Shown: positions 54,436-62,876 of the stretch, piece by piece
Layout: every line of letters begins with the position of its first letter
Numbering within the stretch: the first letter of the stretch is position 1
DNA from: Oceanospirillum multiglobuliferum
GTDB taxonomy: Bacteria > Pseudomonadota > Gammaproteobacteria > Pseudomonadales > Halomonadaceae
Assembly (NCBI RefSeq): GCF_900167095.1
Contig: NZ_FUXG01000011.1
Coordinates: 2,253 to 66,252, forward strand
Reading direction: 5' to 3'
Length of the DNA: 64,000 nucleotides
Position numbers and translations under genes: made by a program
Notes under the pieces: generated by a model
What the model was told of the DNA's origin: nothing
What the model saw: the letters and a program-made list of their open reading frames with translations, nothing else
Databases searched by the model: none

Positions 54436-55887
54436 CTAGCGAATGCCACCGATGCAGATGTATTTCATTTCAAGATATTCTTCGATGCCATAACGGGAGC
54501 CTTCACGACCAATACCAGACTCTTTTACACCGCCAAAAGGCGCGACTTCGGTCGACAAAATACCTTCGTTAACAGCCACCATGCCGTACTCCAAACCTTC
54601 GCTAACACGATAGATTCGAGCGTAATCACGGGTATAGAAGTAAGCCGCCAGACCAAACTCTGTATCGTTTGCCATGGCGACGGCTTGCTCTTCGGTTTCA
54701 AACTTGAAAACGGGTGCTAATGGGCCAAACGTTTCTTCGCGTGCGCACAGCATCTCTGGTGTAACGTCTGCAATAATGGTCGGTTCGAAGAATGTACCGC
54801 CTAGGGCATGAGGTTGACCGCCGCAGATCAAGCGCCCCCCTTTGGCCAGTGCATCTTCGATGTGGCTGCTGATTTTGTTCACTGCGGCTTGGTTGATCAG
54901 CGGGCCTTGTTCAAACGCCCCCTCTAGACCATGACCTACCGTCAGTTTTTGTACGGCTTCTGCCAGTTTTTCAACGAACTTGTCATAGATCCCCGCTTGT
55001 ACTAACAAACGGTTAGCACAAACACAGGTTTGGCCTGCGTTGCGGTACTTAGAGGCCATTGCGCCTTCAATTGCGGCATCAAGATCGGCATCATCAAAAA
55101 CGATAAACGGCGCATTTCCGCCCAGTTCAAGAGAGACTTTTTTCACATTGTCAGCACACTGACGCATTAACAACTTGCCCGTCTGTGTTGAGCCAGTGAA
55201 AGATAACTTACGAACTTTGCCATTACTGGTCAGTTCGCCACCTACGGCTACAGGCTGCTTTGAAGTGATGATGTTGAAGATGCCCGCAGGAATACCTGCA
55301 CGGTCAGCCAGTTCAGCTAATGCCAGTGCAGAAAGTGGCGTGTCTTCTGCGGGTTTAACAATAACAGGACAGCCTGCTGCCATTGCTGGTGCACACTTAC
55401 GTGTGATCATGGCGTTTGGAAAATTCCACGGCGTAATGGCAGCGGCAATACCAATAGGCTCACGAATCACTTGGATACGCTTATCAGTGCCGTGTGCAGG
55501 AATAATATCGCCATAAATACGCTTGGCTTCTTCCGCAAACCACTCAATAAAAGAGGCACCATAGGCAATTTCACCGCGAGACTCTTTCAAGGGTTTACCT
55601 TGTTCAGCAGTCATCAGCACCGCCAAGTCTTCTTGGTTCGCCATTACTAACTCATACCAACGACGTAAAGTATTGGCACGATCTTTTGCGGTGCGCTTTC
55701 TCCATGCACCCCAAGCTTGCTCTGCGGCCTCAATTGCTTGCTGAGTTTCAGCTTGACCTAGGTCAGGCACATGGGCAATCACCTCTCCGGTGGCTGGATT
55801 GGTCACGGCAAACTGTTGGTCGCCACTGATCCACTGCCCATTAATATAGGCCTGTTGTTTTAGCAAAGTTGGGTCGTTTAACTGCAT
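54436..55887 (-). CDS. gabD: Succinate-semialdehyde dehydrogenase, NADP+-dependent
   Basis: 483 residues from ATG 55887 with GAGG upstream, one more than E. coli GabD; a TTG at 55899 is less likely. Aldehyde dehydrogenase family: catalytic Cys in NAGQTCVCANR, general-base Glu in LELGGNAP, and the cofactor loop FTGSTQTGKLL. It oxidises succinate semialdehyde to succinate, completing GABA breakdown. First gene of the gabD-gabT-puuR operon. The divergent transporter genes lie 415 bp away. Confidence 0.94.
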   Translation of the reverse strand: MQLNDPTLLKQQAYINGQWISGDQQFAVTNPATGEVIAHVPDLGQAETQQAIEAAEQAWGAWRKRTAKDRANTLRRWYELVMANQEDLAVLMTAEQGKPLKESRGEIAYGASFIEWFAEEAKRIYGDIIPAHGTDKRIQVIREPIGIAAAITPWNFPNAMITRKCAPAMAAGCPVIVKPAEDTPLSALALAELADRAGIPAGIFNIITSKQPVAVGGELTSNGKVRKLSFTGSTQTGKLLMRQCADNVKKVSLELGGNAPFIVFDDADLDAAIEGAMASKYRNAGQTCVCANRLLVQAGIYDKFVEKLAEAVQKLTVGHGLEGAFEQGPLINQAAVNKISSHIEDALAKGGRLICGGQPHALGGTFFEPTIIADVTPEMLCAREETFGPLAPVFKFETEEQAVAMANDTEFGLAAYFYTRDYARIYRVSEGLEYGMVAVNEGILSTEVAPFGGVKESGIGREGSRYGIEEYLEMKYICIGGIR

Positions 55888-55985
55888 GTGATACCTCAAG
55901 TGTTCTTTATTTAATAAAGAGATGGCAGCAAGTGTTCGTGATTTTTTACAACTTCAGCGATCACTTTGCAATCATATTGTGCATT

Positions 55986-55995
55986 ATTGTGGACA
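55986..55995 (+). promoter_or_regulatory. PuuR-type motif, copy 1
   Basis: ATTGTGGACA, one mismatch to copies 2 and 3. About 100 bp before the gabD ATG. Confidence 0.5.
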
Positions 55996-56219
55996 AAACA
56001 CTCTATTAGCCAGTGATAAAACACCTAATAATCAAGCAAAAAAATATCATCCTCTGCCTACCAGCGCACTAACTCTTGCCTTTCAACGCCCATAACAACA
56101 GATCAAAAATCAGCTCACCTGAAAAGAAAAAATCACAACCTATTGATTAAAAAGAACTTTTGTATAGCGGTTACTAATTATTGCAAAAAACGCTTGCAGC
56201 TTTACCACAAGTGTTAGAA

Positions 56220-56229
56220 ATTATGGACA
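56220..56229 (+). promoter_or_regulatory. PuuR-type motif, copy 2
   Basis: ATTATGGACA. Resembles the TAATGAACA end of the asymmetric E. coli PuuR site (seven of nine). Confidence 0.55.
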
Positions 56230-56263
56230 AAATAAAAACAACATAAATCGCTAAGAACCTGCA

Positions 56264-56273
56264 TGTCCATAAT
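56264..56273 (-). promoter_or_regulatory. PuuR-type motif, copy 3 (inverted)
   Basis: TGTCCATAAT, the exact reverse complement of copy 2, 30 bp before the GTG start of the importer ATPase. Confidence 0.55.
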
Positions 56274-56302
56274 AAGAAACACAATGTACCCAGGAGGTCA
56301 GA

Positions 56303-57394
56303 GTGTCAGCAGTCGATCCTATCGTCCGTTTTGAAAACATTCAGAAAAGTTATGATGGTGAAGTGAATATCGTCAAAAACTTAAATCTGGATATTGAAAG
56401 AGGTGAGTTTCTCACCTTGTTGGGCCCATCTGGCTCCGGCAAAAGTACCTGTTTGATGATGTTGGCGGGCTTTGAGTCACCAACACAGGGCACCATCTAT
56501 TTAGATGGCCAAGCTTTAAACAAGATTCCTCCTTATAAACGTGATATTGGCGTTGTTTTTCAAAACTATGCCTTGTTTCCCCATATGAGCGTGGCGGAAA
56601 ACATCGCGTTTCCTCTAGGTGTGAGAAAAGTTCCTAAAAGTGAAATTGAGCAGCGCACAAAAAAAGCGCTGGACATGGTAAGACTTGGACATCTGGCAGA
56701 TCGTAAGCCGATTCAACTGTCAGGTGGTCAACAACAACGTATTGCATTAGCACGCGCACTGGTGTTTGAACCTAAGCTGGTTTTGCTAGATGAGCCATTG
56801 GGCGCTCTGGATAAAAACCTGCGCGAGCAGATGCAGATTGAACTGAAGCATCTTCATGAAAACCTAGGTGTGACCATGGTATTCGTGACTCATGATCAAT
56901 CTGAAGCGCTGACCATGTCTGATCGTATTGCCGTTTTTAACGATGGCATTATTCAGCAAATCGACTCACCAACTGCCCTCTATGAACGTCCTGCCAATGA
57001 GTTTGTGGCCACCTTTATTGGTGAAACCAATGTCATGCGCGGCACCGTTGAGCAACTGATCAACAATACTTGCCAACTGCGTTTAAACAGCGGTGCGTTG
57101 ATTCATGCTGAGGCTGGCGCAGGCTTACAGATAGGGCAACCGGCCTGTTTGTCTGTACGTCCTGAGCGAATCGATTTCACTTTAGCTTCAGATGCCGAAT
57201 GTAACCGAATTAATGGCCACCTTGCAGAATATATCTACCACGGTGATCACATTCGTTTACGTCTGACATTGGCAGAAAACGACGACTTTATGATCAAAGT
57301 ACCCGCCAATCACTGGCAAGGCAGCTTTACCCCTGGTCAAGCTACCGAACTTTGCTTTAGAGCTTCAGATTGTCGTGCCGTGCCTGTCGCATAG
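56303..57394 (+). CDS. Polyamine/GABA-type ABC importer ATPase, PotA-like
   Basis: 363 residues, GTG start with AGGAGG six bases upstream. Walker A GPSGSGKST, signature LSGGQQQRIALARAL, Walker B LVLLDEPLGALD, switch His in FVTHDQSEA, and a C-terminal TOBE domain (about 280-355). It powers import by the two permeases that follow. The module with gabT, gabD and a PuuR-like regulator points to putrescine, spermidine or GABA as substrate. Confidence 0.92.
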   Translation: MSAVDPIVRFENIQKSYDGEVNIVKNLNLDIERGEFLTLLGPSGSGKSTCLMMLAGFESPTQGTIYLDGQALNKIPPYKRDIGVVFQNYALFPHMSVAENIAFPLGVRKVPKSEIEQRTKKALDMVRLGHLADRKPIQLSGGQQQRIALARALVFEPKLVLLDEPLGALDKNLREQMQIELKHLHENLGVTMVFVTHDQSEALTMSDRIAVFNDGIIQQIDSPTALYERPANEFVATFIGETNVMRGTVEQLINNTCQLRLNSGALIHAEAGAGLQIGQPACLSVRPERIDFTLASDAECNRINGHLAEYIYHGDHIRLRLTLAENDDFMIKVPANHWQGSFTPGQATELCFRASDCRAVPVA

Positions 57395-57450
57395 CTTGTT
57401 TCACTTTTCAGAAAACAGCTTAACTTTTCATCACCCAGAAGGAATGCTCA

Positions 57451-58491
57451 ATGAACTACCGCAAATTTTTCGTGACCGCATTAGCCGCAGGAACGGCCCT
57501 AGCCATGCAGAGCGCACAAGCACGCCCACTGACGGTTGTCGGCTGGGGCGGCGCAGCACAAGAAGTTCAAAATAAAGTGTACTTCCAACCTTTCGAGCAG
57601 CAAACAGACTCAAAAATGAGCCAAGATAGCTACTCTGGCGGCTTGGCAAAAGTTAAAGCAATGGTAGACAGTAAAACCGTGACTTGGGACGTGGTCACTG
57701 TTGAAGATCCAGAGCTATTAAGAGGTTGTGAAACCGGTTTATTCGAACCTATTGATTGGAAAATCGTAGGTGCTGAAGATCAATTTATCGAAGGTGCAAC
57801 CAGTGAGTGTGGTGTAGGTAGCTATGTCTGGTCTACGGCTCTTGCTTATAACACTGACACTTTAAAAGTAGGCCCAAAAAACTGGGCTGATTTCTGGAAT
57901 GTACAAAAATTCCCTGGTAAGCGCGGCCTACGCAAAGGCGTGAAAAGTAACCTTGAATTCGCATTGATGGCTGACGGTGTTGCACCAACGGAAGTCTATA
58001 AAGTATTAAGCACACCTGAGGGTGTTGATCGTGCTTTCCGCAAACTAGACGAATTAAAACCTCATATTCAATGGTGGGAAGCGGGTGCACAACCACCAGA
58101 GTGGTTAGCGTCTGGCGATGTTGTAATGACCTCGGCTTATAACGGCCGTATCACTGCCGCCAACAAAGAAGGTAAACACTTCCAAGTGGTTTGGAGTGGG
58201 CAGGTTTACTCGGTTGACTCATTTGCGGTAGTTAAAGGCTCGCCTAATAAGAAACAAGCGATGCAATTTATCGGCTTTGCCAGCCAGCCAGATAACCAGA
58301 AAAACTACCCTATTGAAATTCCATACGGCCCAACCCACAAAGCAGCAGTAGAAAAAGTGCCTGCAAAAGTGGCGAAAGACCTACCAACCCATCCTGACAA
58401 CCTAAAAACAGCACTGCGTGAAGACACCATGTTCTGGTTAGATTATCAAGATGAACTGACACAGCGTTTTAACGCTTGGGTTGCCCGTTAA
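57451..58491 (+). CDS. Periplasmic substrate-binding protein of the polyamine/GABA-type importer
   Basis: 346 residues with a signal peptide cleaved after Ala24 (MQSAQA). The mature protein opens LTVVGWGG and is of the PotD/SBP_bac_8 type, with tryptophans and acidic residues spread as in amine binders (VEDPELLRG, WWEAGAQPPEWLASGDVVM). It captures substrate in the periplasm. The gene follows the ATPase by 56 bp and is followed by a GC-rich hairpin that probably protects its message and raises its level relative to the permeases. Confidence 0.9.
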   Translation: MNYRKFFVTALAAGTALAMQSAQARPLTVVGWGGAAQEVQNKVYFQPFEQQTDSKMSQDSYSGGLAKVKAMVDSKTVTWDVVTVEDPELLRGCETGLFEPIDWKIVGAEDQFIEGATSECGVGSYVWSTALAYNTDTLKVGPKNWADFWNVQKFPGKRGLRKGVKSNLEFALMADGVAPTEVYKVLSTPEGVDRAFRKLDELKPHIQWWEAGAQPPEWLASGDVVMTSAYNGRITAANKEGKHFQVVWSGQVYSVDSFAVVKGSPNKKQAMQFIGFASQPDNQKNYPIEIPYGPTHKAAVEKVPAKVAKDLPTHPDNLKTALREDTMFWLDYQDELTQRFNAWVAR

Positions 58492-58513
58492 TCAAGTCTG
58501 ATCTTGAGTAAAC

Positions 58514-58536
58514 AAGGAGGTGTTCAGCACCTCCTT
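58514..58536 (+). other. Hairpin after the binding-protein gene
   Basis: AAGGAGGTG (58514-58522) and CACCTCCTT (58528-58536), loop of five. It separates the binding protein from the permeases; T residues are few. Such elements often set the binding-protein excess in ABC operons. Confidence 0.65.
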
Positions 58537-58582
58537 TGTACCCGATGTGTACCAGACCTCCCTTAAGAGACGAGGAACAAAG

Positions 58583-59851
58583 ATGGAACTGGCAGTTGAA
58601 AACAATGGCCCATCGTTAAAAGACGAGTCGCGTGAGCTAAAAATACGTTTGCGACGTTCGCAGCGTCGGCAAAAAATGAAAGCGTTACTGCTAGTAGCTC
58701 CGCTGTTTTTATTCACCTTAATCGTATTTATTACCCCTATCGCACTGATGATGGTGCGCAGTGTTGAAAGCCCTGAAGTACAGAATGCATTTCCAGAAAC
58801 CAGCAAGGCCTTAATGCAGTGGCAGGCGACTGAATTACCCAGCGTTGATATCTACGCGCTAATGGTACAAGAGATTCGTCAGTCTTGGGCAGACAAAACC
58901 TTATCGCAGGCTGCACAACGTATTAACTACGAAGACCCCGGCTTTCGCAGCTTACTCACCCGTACCGCTCGACAGCTGAGCCGTGGCAGTGCGCCAAAAA
59001 CCGCTGCTGAGGCCAAAGCCTTATTGATTAAAACCAATGCCCAATGGGGCGAGTTGCCCACTTGGCAGGTGATTAAAAACACTGCTCCGGCTTACACCAG
59101 TTACTACTTGCTCACCAGTCTTGATCTACAAAAGAATGCCCAAGGTGACATTGTTGCCGCACCAGAAGATCAGGGTATTTACGTGAATATCTTCTTACGC
59201 ACCTTATGGATCGCTTTTGTGGTGACCATGATCTGCTTGGTGTTAGGTTTTCCATTGGCACATTTACTGGCAAACGCGCCATCTAAATATGCCAACCTAT
59301 TGATGATTGGCGTGTTGCTGCCGTTTTGGACCTCGCTACTGGTACGTACCAGTGCATGGGTGGTGGTATTGCAGAAAAACGGCTTAATAAACGGCCTACT
59401 AGAAAGCATCGGTCTCATCAACGAGCCCCTGATTTTGTTGTTCAACCGCCCCGGTGTGTATATCGGTTTAGTGCATATTTTATTGCCCTTTATGGTGTTA
59501 TCGCTTTACAGCGTGATGAAATCCATTCCAGGTACTTATATGCGTGCGGCACTGAGTTTAGGTGCGCATCCAGTGGTGGCGTTCTTTAAAGTTTATGTGC
59601 CTCAGACCCTGCCCGGTGTGGCCGCAGGTTTTTTACTTTGCTTTATCATGTCGATTGGTTACTACATCACTCCGGCATTGATTGGCTCACCCCAAGACCA
59701 GATGATCAGCTACTTTATTGCTTACTACACCAACAACGTCATTAACTGGGGTATGGCATCGGCATTAGGTGCCATTCTATTGCTGGCCAGCACATTGTTG
59801 TTTGTGCTTTACGCTCGCTTGAGTAACCGTAACCAGATCAAAATGGGATAA
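58583..59851 (+). CDS. ABC importer permease 1, PotB-like
   Basis: 422 residues from ATG 58583 with GAGGAA upstream. A first helix at about 38-60 is followed by a long periplasmic segment (about 62-205), then six helices with the EAA-type loop LSLGAHPVVAFFKVYVPQTLPG that docks on the ATPase. The extended segment after helix 1 distinguishes this subgroup from E. coli PotB (about 280 residues). It is inner-membrane half of the importer. Confidence 0.9.
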   Translation: MELAVENNGPSLKDESRELKIRLRRSQRRQKMKALLLVAPLFLFTLIVFITPIALMMVRSVESPEVQNAFPETSKALMQWQATELPSVDIYALMVQEIRQSWADKTLSQAAQRINYEDPGFRSLLTRTARQLSRGSAPKTAAEAKALLIKTNAQWGELPTWQVIKNTAPAYTSYYLLTSLDLQKNAQGDIVAAPEDQGIYVNIFLRTLWIAFVVTMICLVLGFPLAHLLANAPSKYANLLMIGVLLPFWTSLLVRTSAWVVVLQKNGLINGLLESIGLINEPLILLFNRPGVYIGLVHILLPFMVLSLYSVMKSIPGTYMRAALSLGAHPVVAFFKVYVPQTLPGVAAGFLLCFIMSIGYYITPALIGSPQDQMISYFIAYYTNNVINWGMASALGAILLLASTLLFVLYARLSNRNQIKMG

Positions 59852-59856
59852 CGCAA

Positions 59857-60678
59857 ATGGCCTTTCAACCTTACCACACCAAAACAGATCGCTTGGCCCA
59901 CTACCTTTACTGGGGCGTAGGCTTAGGGGTATTGCTGTTTTTAATTTTACCGATTTTGGTCGTTATTCCATTGTCGTTCAGCTCGGATAGCTTTTTAAGC
60001 TATCCGATGCCGGGTTGGTCACTGCGTTGGTACGAAGAGGTATTAACCTCTGAGCAATGGACAAGCGCGTTAAAAAACAGCTTGCTCATTGGTTCTGCGG
60101 CAACCTTATTGGCCACTATTCTAGGTACGCTGGCCGCCATTGGTTTGAACTATGCTGACTTTAAAGGCAAAAACTTGATGTTAAGCCTCATGATTTCACC
60201 CATGGTTGTCCCTCTGGTGATCTCTGCATTAGGTTTATATTTCTTCTTTGCTGAAATGGGTCTAAATGCCAGTTTCCTCGGTTTAGTACTGGCTCATGCC
60301 ATTTTAGGCGCGCCTTTTGTACTGATTACGGTGAACGCCACGCTACAAGGCTTTGACCGCAACTTAATGCGTGCAGCCAGTAGCTTAGGCGCTAATCCTT
60401 GGATCAGTTTCTGGAAAGTTGTGCTGCCGTTGATTTTACCAGGCGTGATTTCAGGCGGGCTTTTTGCCTTTGCCACCTCGTTTGATGAGGTTGTGGTGGC
60501 ACTATTCGTGGCAGGGCCTGAGCAGCGCACGTTACCTAGACAAATGTTTGATGGTATCCGTGAGAATATCACCCCCGCAATTTTAGCGGTGTCAACTTTA
60601 CTGACTTTGTTCGCTTTAGCGTTGCTCTCAACATTAGAGTGGCTGCGCCGTCGCAATGAACGTTTACAAGGACGCTAA
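59857..60678 (+). CDS. ABC importer permease 2, PotC-like
   Basis: 273 residues, six helices, and the EAA loop SSLGANPWISFWKVVLPLILPG. It starts 6 bp after permease 1 and should form the heterodimeric channel with it. An intrinsic terminator follows about 55 bp after the stop. Confidence 0.92.
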   Translation: MAFQPYHTKTDRLAHYLYWGVGLGVLLFLILPILVVIPLSFSSDSFLSYPMPGWSLRWYEEVLTSEQWTSALKNSLLIGSAATLLATILGTLAAIGLNYADFKGKNLMLSLMISPMVVPLVISALGLYFFFAEMGLNASFLGLVLAHAILGAPFVLITVNATLQGFDRNLMRAASSLGANPWISFWKVVLPLILPGVISGGLFAFATSFDEVVVALFVAGPEQRTLPRQMFDGIRENITPAILAVSTLLTLFALALLSTLEWLRRRNERLQGR

Positions 60679-60732
60679 GGCCTTAGTTTGATTGTTTAGA
60701 AGTTGCTTGTTGTTTTAGTCTGTTGTCTGTTT

Positions 60733-60766
60733 GCCCTTACATCTCGTTAGGTGTAAGGGCTTTTTT
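60733..60766 (+). terminator. Intrinsic terminator of the importer operon
   Basis: GCCCTTACA (60733-60741) and TGTAAGGGC (60752-60760), loop of ten, then six T. Confidence 0.93.
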
Positions 60767-60791
60767 AGTTTACAGTTTAATAACACTACTG

Positions 60792-61469
60792 ATGCTGGCG
60801 ACTCTCTTGTTTAAAATTTCTCTCTTAATACTTTGCACGATGTTACTACCCAGTCAGTTTGTCTTTGCGGCTAACGCTTGCCCAGTGCAACACAACAATA
60901 CTGAAATAAAATTTGAGATGATCACAGGAGAACCAAGCTACGATCATAGCCACAGTTCGGCACAAATTAACCGTTTAAGCAAAAAGCAACTGGGTAAAAA
61001 CTGGTATCAAGCAGGACTTACCGTCGCAAAATTACAGTACCAGCAAAGTATCAATGTCACCTATTACGACTTGGGGCGAGGGCAATATTGTATGCGCTTG
61101 TCTGGAGTAGATTTTAAATTAGGTTATACCGACGTTAATGTTTATATCGACAAAAAATACCCGCGTAATAGCTGTGAATTTGCCTCAGTGCTGGATCATG
61201 AAAATCGTCATGTATTGGTCAACATTACCACTTTGAAAAAGCACTTCCCTATCATCGAACGTGAAATGAAAAACTTTATCCACAGCCTAAAACCTGTGCA
61301 TTTTAGAAAAGCAGAGCAGCAAGCGGTAACTGAACAGCTAAAAGCAAAACTACAAAAGCAGATGATGCAGCTGGTAAACGCGGTTAATAATGAAGTTCAG
61401 CGAGGTAACGCAGCGATGGACACCAAAGCCAACTACCTAAAAGAGCAAGCTCAGTGCTCGAATTGGTGA
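60792..61469 (+). CDS. DUF922-like secreted protein with HExxH motif
   Basis: 225 residues from ATG 60792; the frame is open to 60723, but that part overlaps the preceding terminator. A signal peptide ends near residue 26 (QFVFA). The body resembles DUF922 proteins: WYQAGLTVAKL, GRGQYCMRLSGVDFKLGYTDVNVYIDKKYP with a break, and a LDHENRHV motif that fits the zincin HExxH consensus. A C-terminal helical stretch of about 60 residues follows. It is probably a periplasmic zinc-dependent peptidase or a relative; activity is not shown. No good ribosome binding site is visible. Confidence 0.7.
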   Translation: MLATLLFKISLLILCTMLLPSQFVFAANACPVQHNNTEIKFEMITGEPSYDHSHSSAQINRLSKKQLGKNWYQAGLTVAKLQYQQSINVTYYDLGRGQYCMRLSGVDFKLGYTDVNVYIDKKYPRNSCEFASVLDHENRHVLVNITTLKKHFPIIEREMKNFIHSLKPVHFRKAEQQAVTEQLKAKLQKQMMQLVNAVNNEVQRGNAAMDTKANYLKEQAQCSNW

Positions 61470-61567
61470 TGCCCTCATTAACAGCAATTCTGCAATGTAA
61501 CATTTGATACGGGAAGGATTGAAATCTACCACGTACGGAGGAGGCCATTACGAAATGCTTGCTCCGA

Positions 61568-62272
61568 TCAGTGATCTAAACCTCCGCGCCCCATCTCCCC
61601 ATACGCCTCATTCAAAAACGCGCTAAACGAGATCTTGTCATCCTCTTCAAATACGCGGTCGGTGCTGCTGACCCTTGTGATGAGATCCACGCGAAAGCTG
61701 CGGTAGCTGTGGCGTAACTCGCACCACGCGGCAAGCGTCCAAACCTTGCCCCAGAAGAACAGGCCAAGTGGCTTTAACTCCCGTTGGGTGGTTTCGCCCT
61801 TCAAGCTGAGGTATTCAACATGAATGACCTGTTTGGCGTTAACCGCTTCACGCAGGTCATCTAACAAGGCTGCGGTGCTGCTATTGGTGAGGACTTCCGG
61901 TGTATAGAGCCTTGGTTTTGCCAGTTCTTTTTTCAGGTTGTTCGGTAGTACAGCTTCTATCTTGTCTAGTGCGCTGTCGGCAGAGCGCGCGAGTTTAGAT
62001 CCCGCCCAAGTTTTAACCAATCGGGCGGCGATAACCAACGCTTCTATCTCATCTTTGGTGAACATGATAGGTGGGATGTCAAAACCGTGGCGCAGTACAT
62101 AGCCAACTCCGGCTTCACCTTCGATGGGGACGCCAGAGAGCATTAAGTCCTGAATGTCACGGTAGATGGTGCGCTCGGAAACTTCGAGCTTTTCCGCCAA
62201 CCATTTCGCCGTAGTTAAACGACGGTTACGCAGGTATTGGATGATTTGGAAAAGACGGTCTGCCCGGCGCAC
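61568..62272 (-). CDS. YafY-type HTH/WYL-domain regulator
   Basis: 234 residues: N-terminal HTH_11 (about 5-60; LTTAKWLAEKLEVSERTIYRDI) and WYL domain (about 135-205; VEYLSL...KPLGLFFWGKVWTLAAWCELRHSYRSFRVDLI in pieces), the YafY layout. WYL domains sense small ligands or nucleic acids. It follows the VOC protein gene by 30 bp. Pairing of a YafY-type regulator with a glyoxalase-fold protein is common. A perfect dyad upstream of the VOC gene is a candidate operator. Confidence 0.92.
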   Translation of the reverse strand: MRRADRLFQIIQYLRNRRLTTAKWLAEKLEVSERTIYRDIQDLMLSGVPIEGEAGVGYVLRHGFDIPPIMFTKDEIEALVIAARLVKTWAGSKLARSADSALDKIEAVLPNNLKKELAKPRLYTPEVLTNSSTAALLDDLREAVNAKQVIHVEYLSLKGETTQRELKPLGLFFWGKVWTLAAWCELRHSYRSFRVDLITRVSSTDRVFEEDDKISFSAFLNEAYGEMGRGGLDH

Positions 62273-62302
62273 GCGAATCTCCTAACTTTATGGCGAAGTA
62301 AG

Positions 62303-62683
62303 TTATAACATGGAGTGAATACCGAGGCGGTTACCTTCGGTGTCCATAAAGTGGGCGATGTAGCCAATTTCATCACTCAGATGGATTTTAGGTAGCAGCA
62401 CTTTACCACCCGCTGCTTCGACTTTCGATAAAACAACCGCCAGATCAGCCCCGCCATTTAAGTAGACGATGCAGCCATCTGATGAGGGTTTAAAACCTTC
62501 ACCGTGAATTACGGCACCGGAAACTTCGGCTTTATTATTATGGGGGAAAAGTCCCATCCGAAGTTCTGCCATATCGAAGTTTTCAAGCTCCACCTCAAAA
62601 ATGCTCTGGTAAAAGCTGACTGCACGATCAAAATCGGTGGATGGGATCTCAAACCATACGGCGATATTGGTTTTATGTTCCAT
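62303..62683 (-). CDS. VOC-superfamily (glyoxalase/bleomycin-resistance fold) protein
   Basis: 126 residues of the VOC fold: two beta-alpha-beta-beta-beta modules (WFEIPSTDFDRAVSFYQSIF at the start; KVLLPKIHLSDEIGYIAHFMDTEGNRLGIHS at the end, read in pieces). The YafY-linked group (YaeR/PhnB-like) is of unknown substrate. GGAG lies nine bases before the ATG. First gene of a two-gene operon with the WYL regulator. Confidence 0.9.
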   Translation of the reverse strand: MEHKTNIAVWFEIPSTDFDRAVSFYQSIFEVELENFDMAELRMGLFPHNNKAEVSGAVIHGEGFKPSSDGCIVYLNGGADLAVVLSKVEAAGGKVLLPKIHLSDEIGYIAHFMDTEGNRLGIHSML

Positions 62684-62747
62684 TGCGGATACTCCATGTT
62701 GCTGTTTGGGGTGTTGTTAAATTTGACCTGTGCAGTGTAATGCAGGG

Positions 62748-62771
62748 CTACTGACAGCATGGTGTCAGTAG
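62748..62771. promoter_or_regulatory. Perfect dyad upstream of the VOC/YafY operon
   Basis: CTACTGACA (62748-62756) and TGTCAGTAG (62763-62771) with a six-base gap, centred about 77 bp before the VOC gene ATG and 117 bp before the radD ATG. Likely operator of the YafY-type regulator. Confidence 0.65.
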
Positions 62772-62876
62772 TGTTGTCTTGGAGGGCAGTTTTTTAATAA
62801 CTGAGAATCCATACAGTCTTTTTCTGCAAGATTTGCTATCATCTCTTTTTCGTTCATCACTTGATAAAAGCCTGTT

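Larger units (their letters stand above)
55888..56302. promoter_or_regulatory. Divergent control region gabD / pot-type importer
   Basis: 415 bp, AT-rich, with no gene. It holds three copies of a PuuR-type motif (55986-55995, 56220-56229, 56264-56273) and AGGAGG just before the ATPase gene. Copy 1 lies on the gabD side, copies 2 and 3 on the transporter side. Confidence 0.75.
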
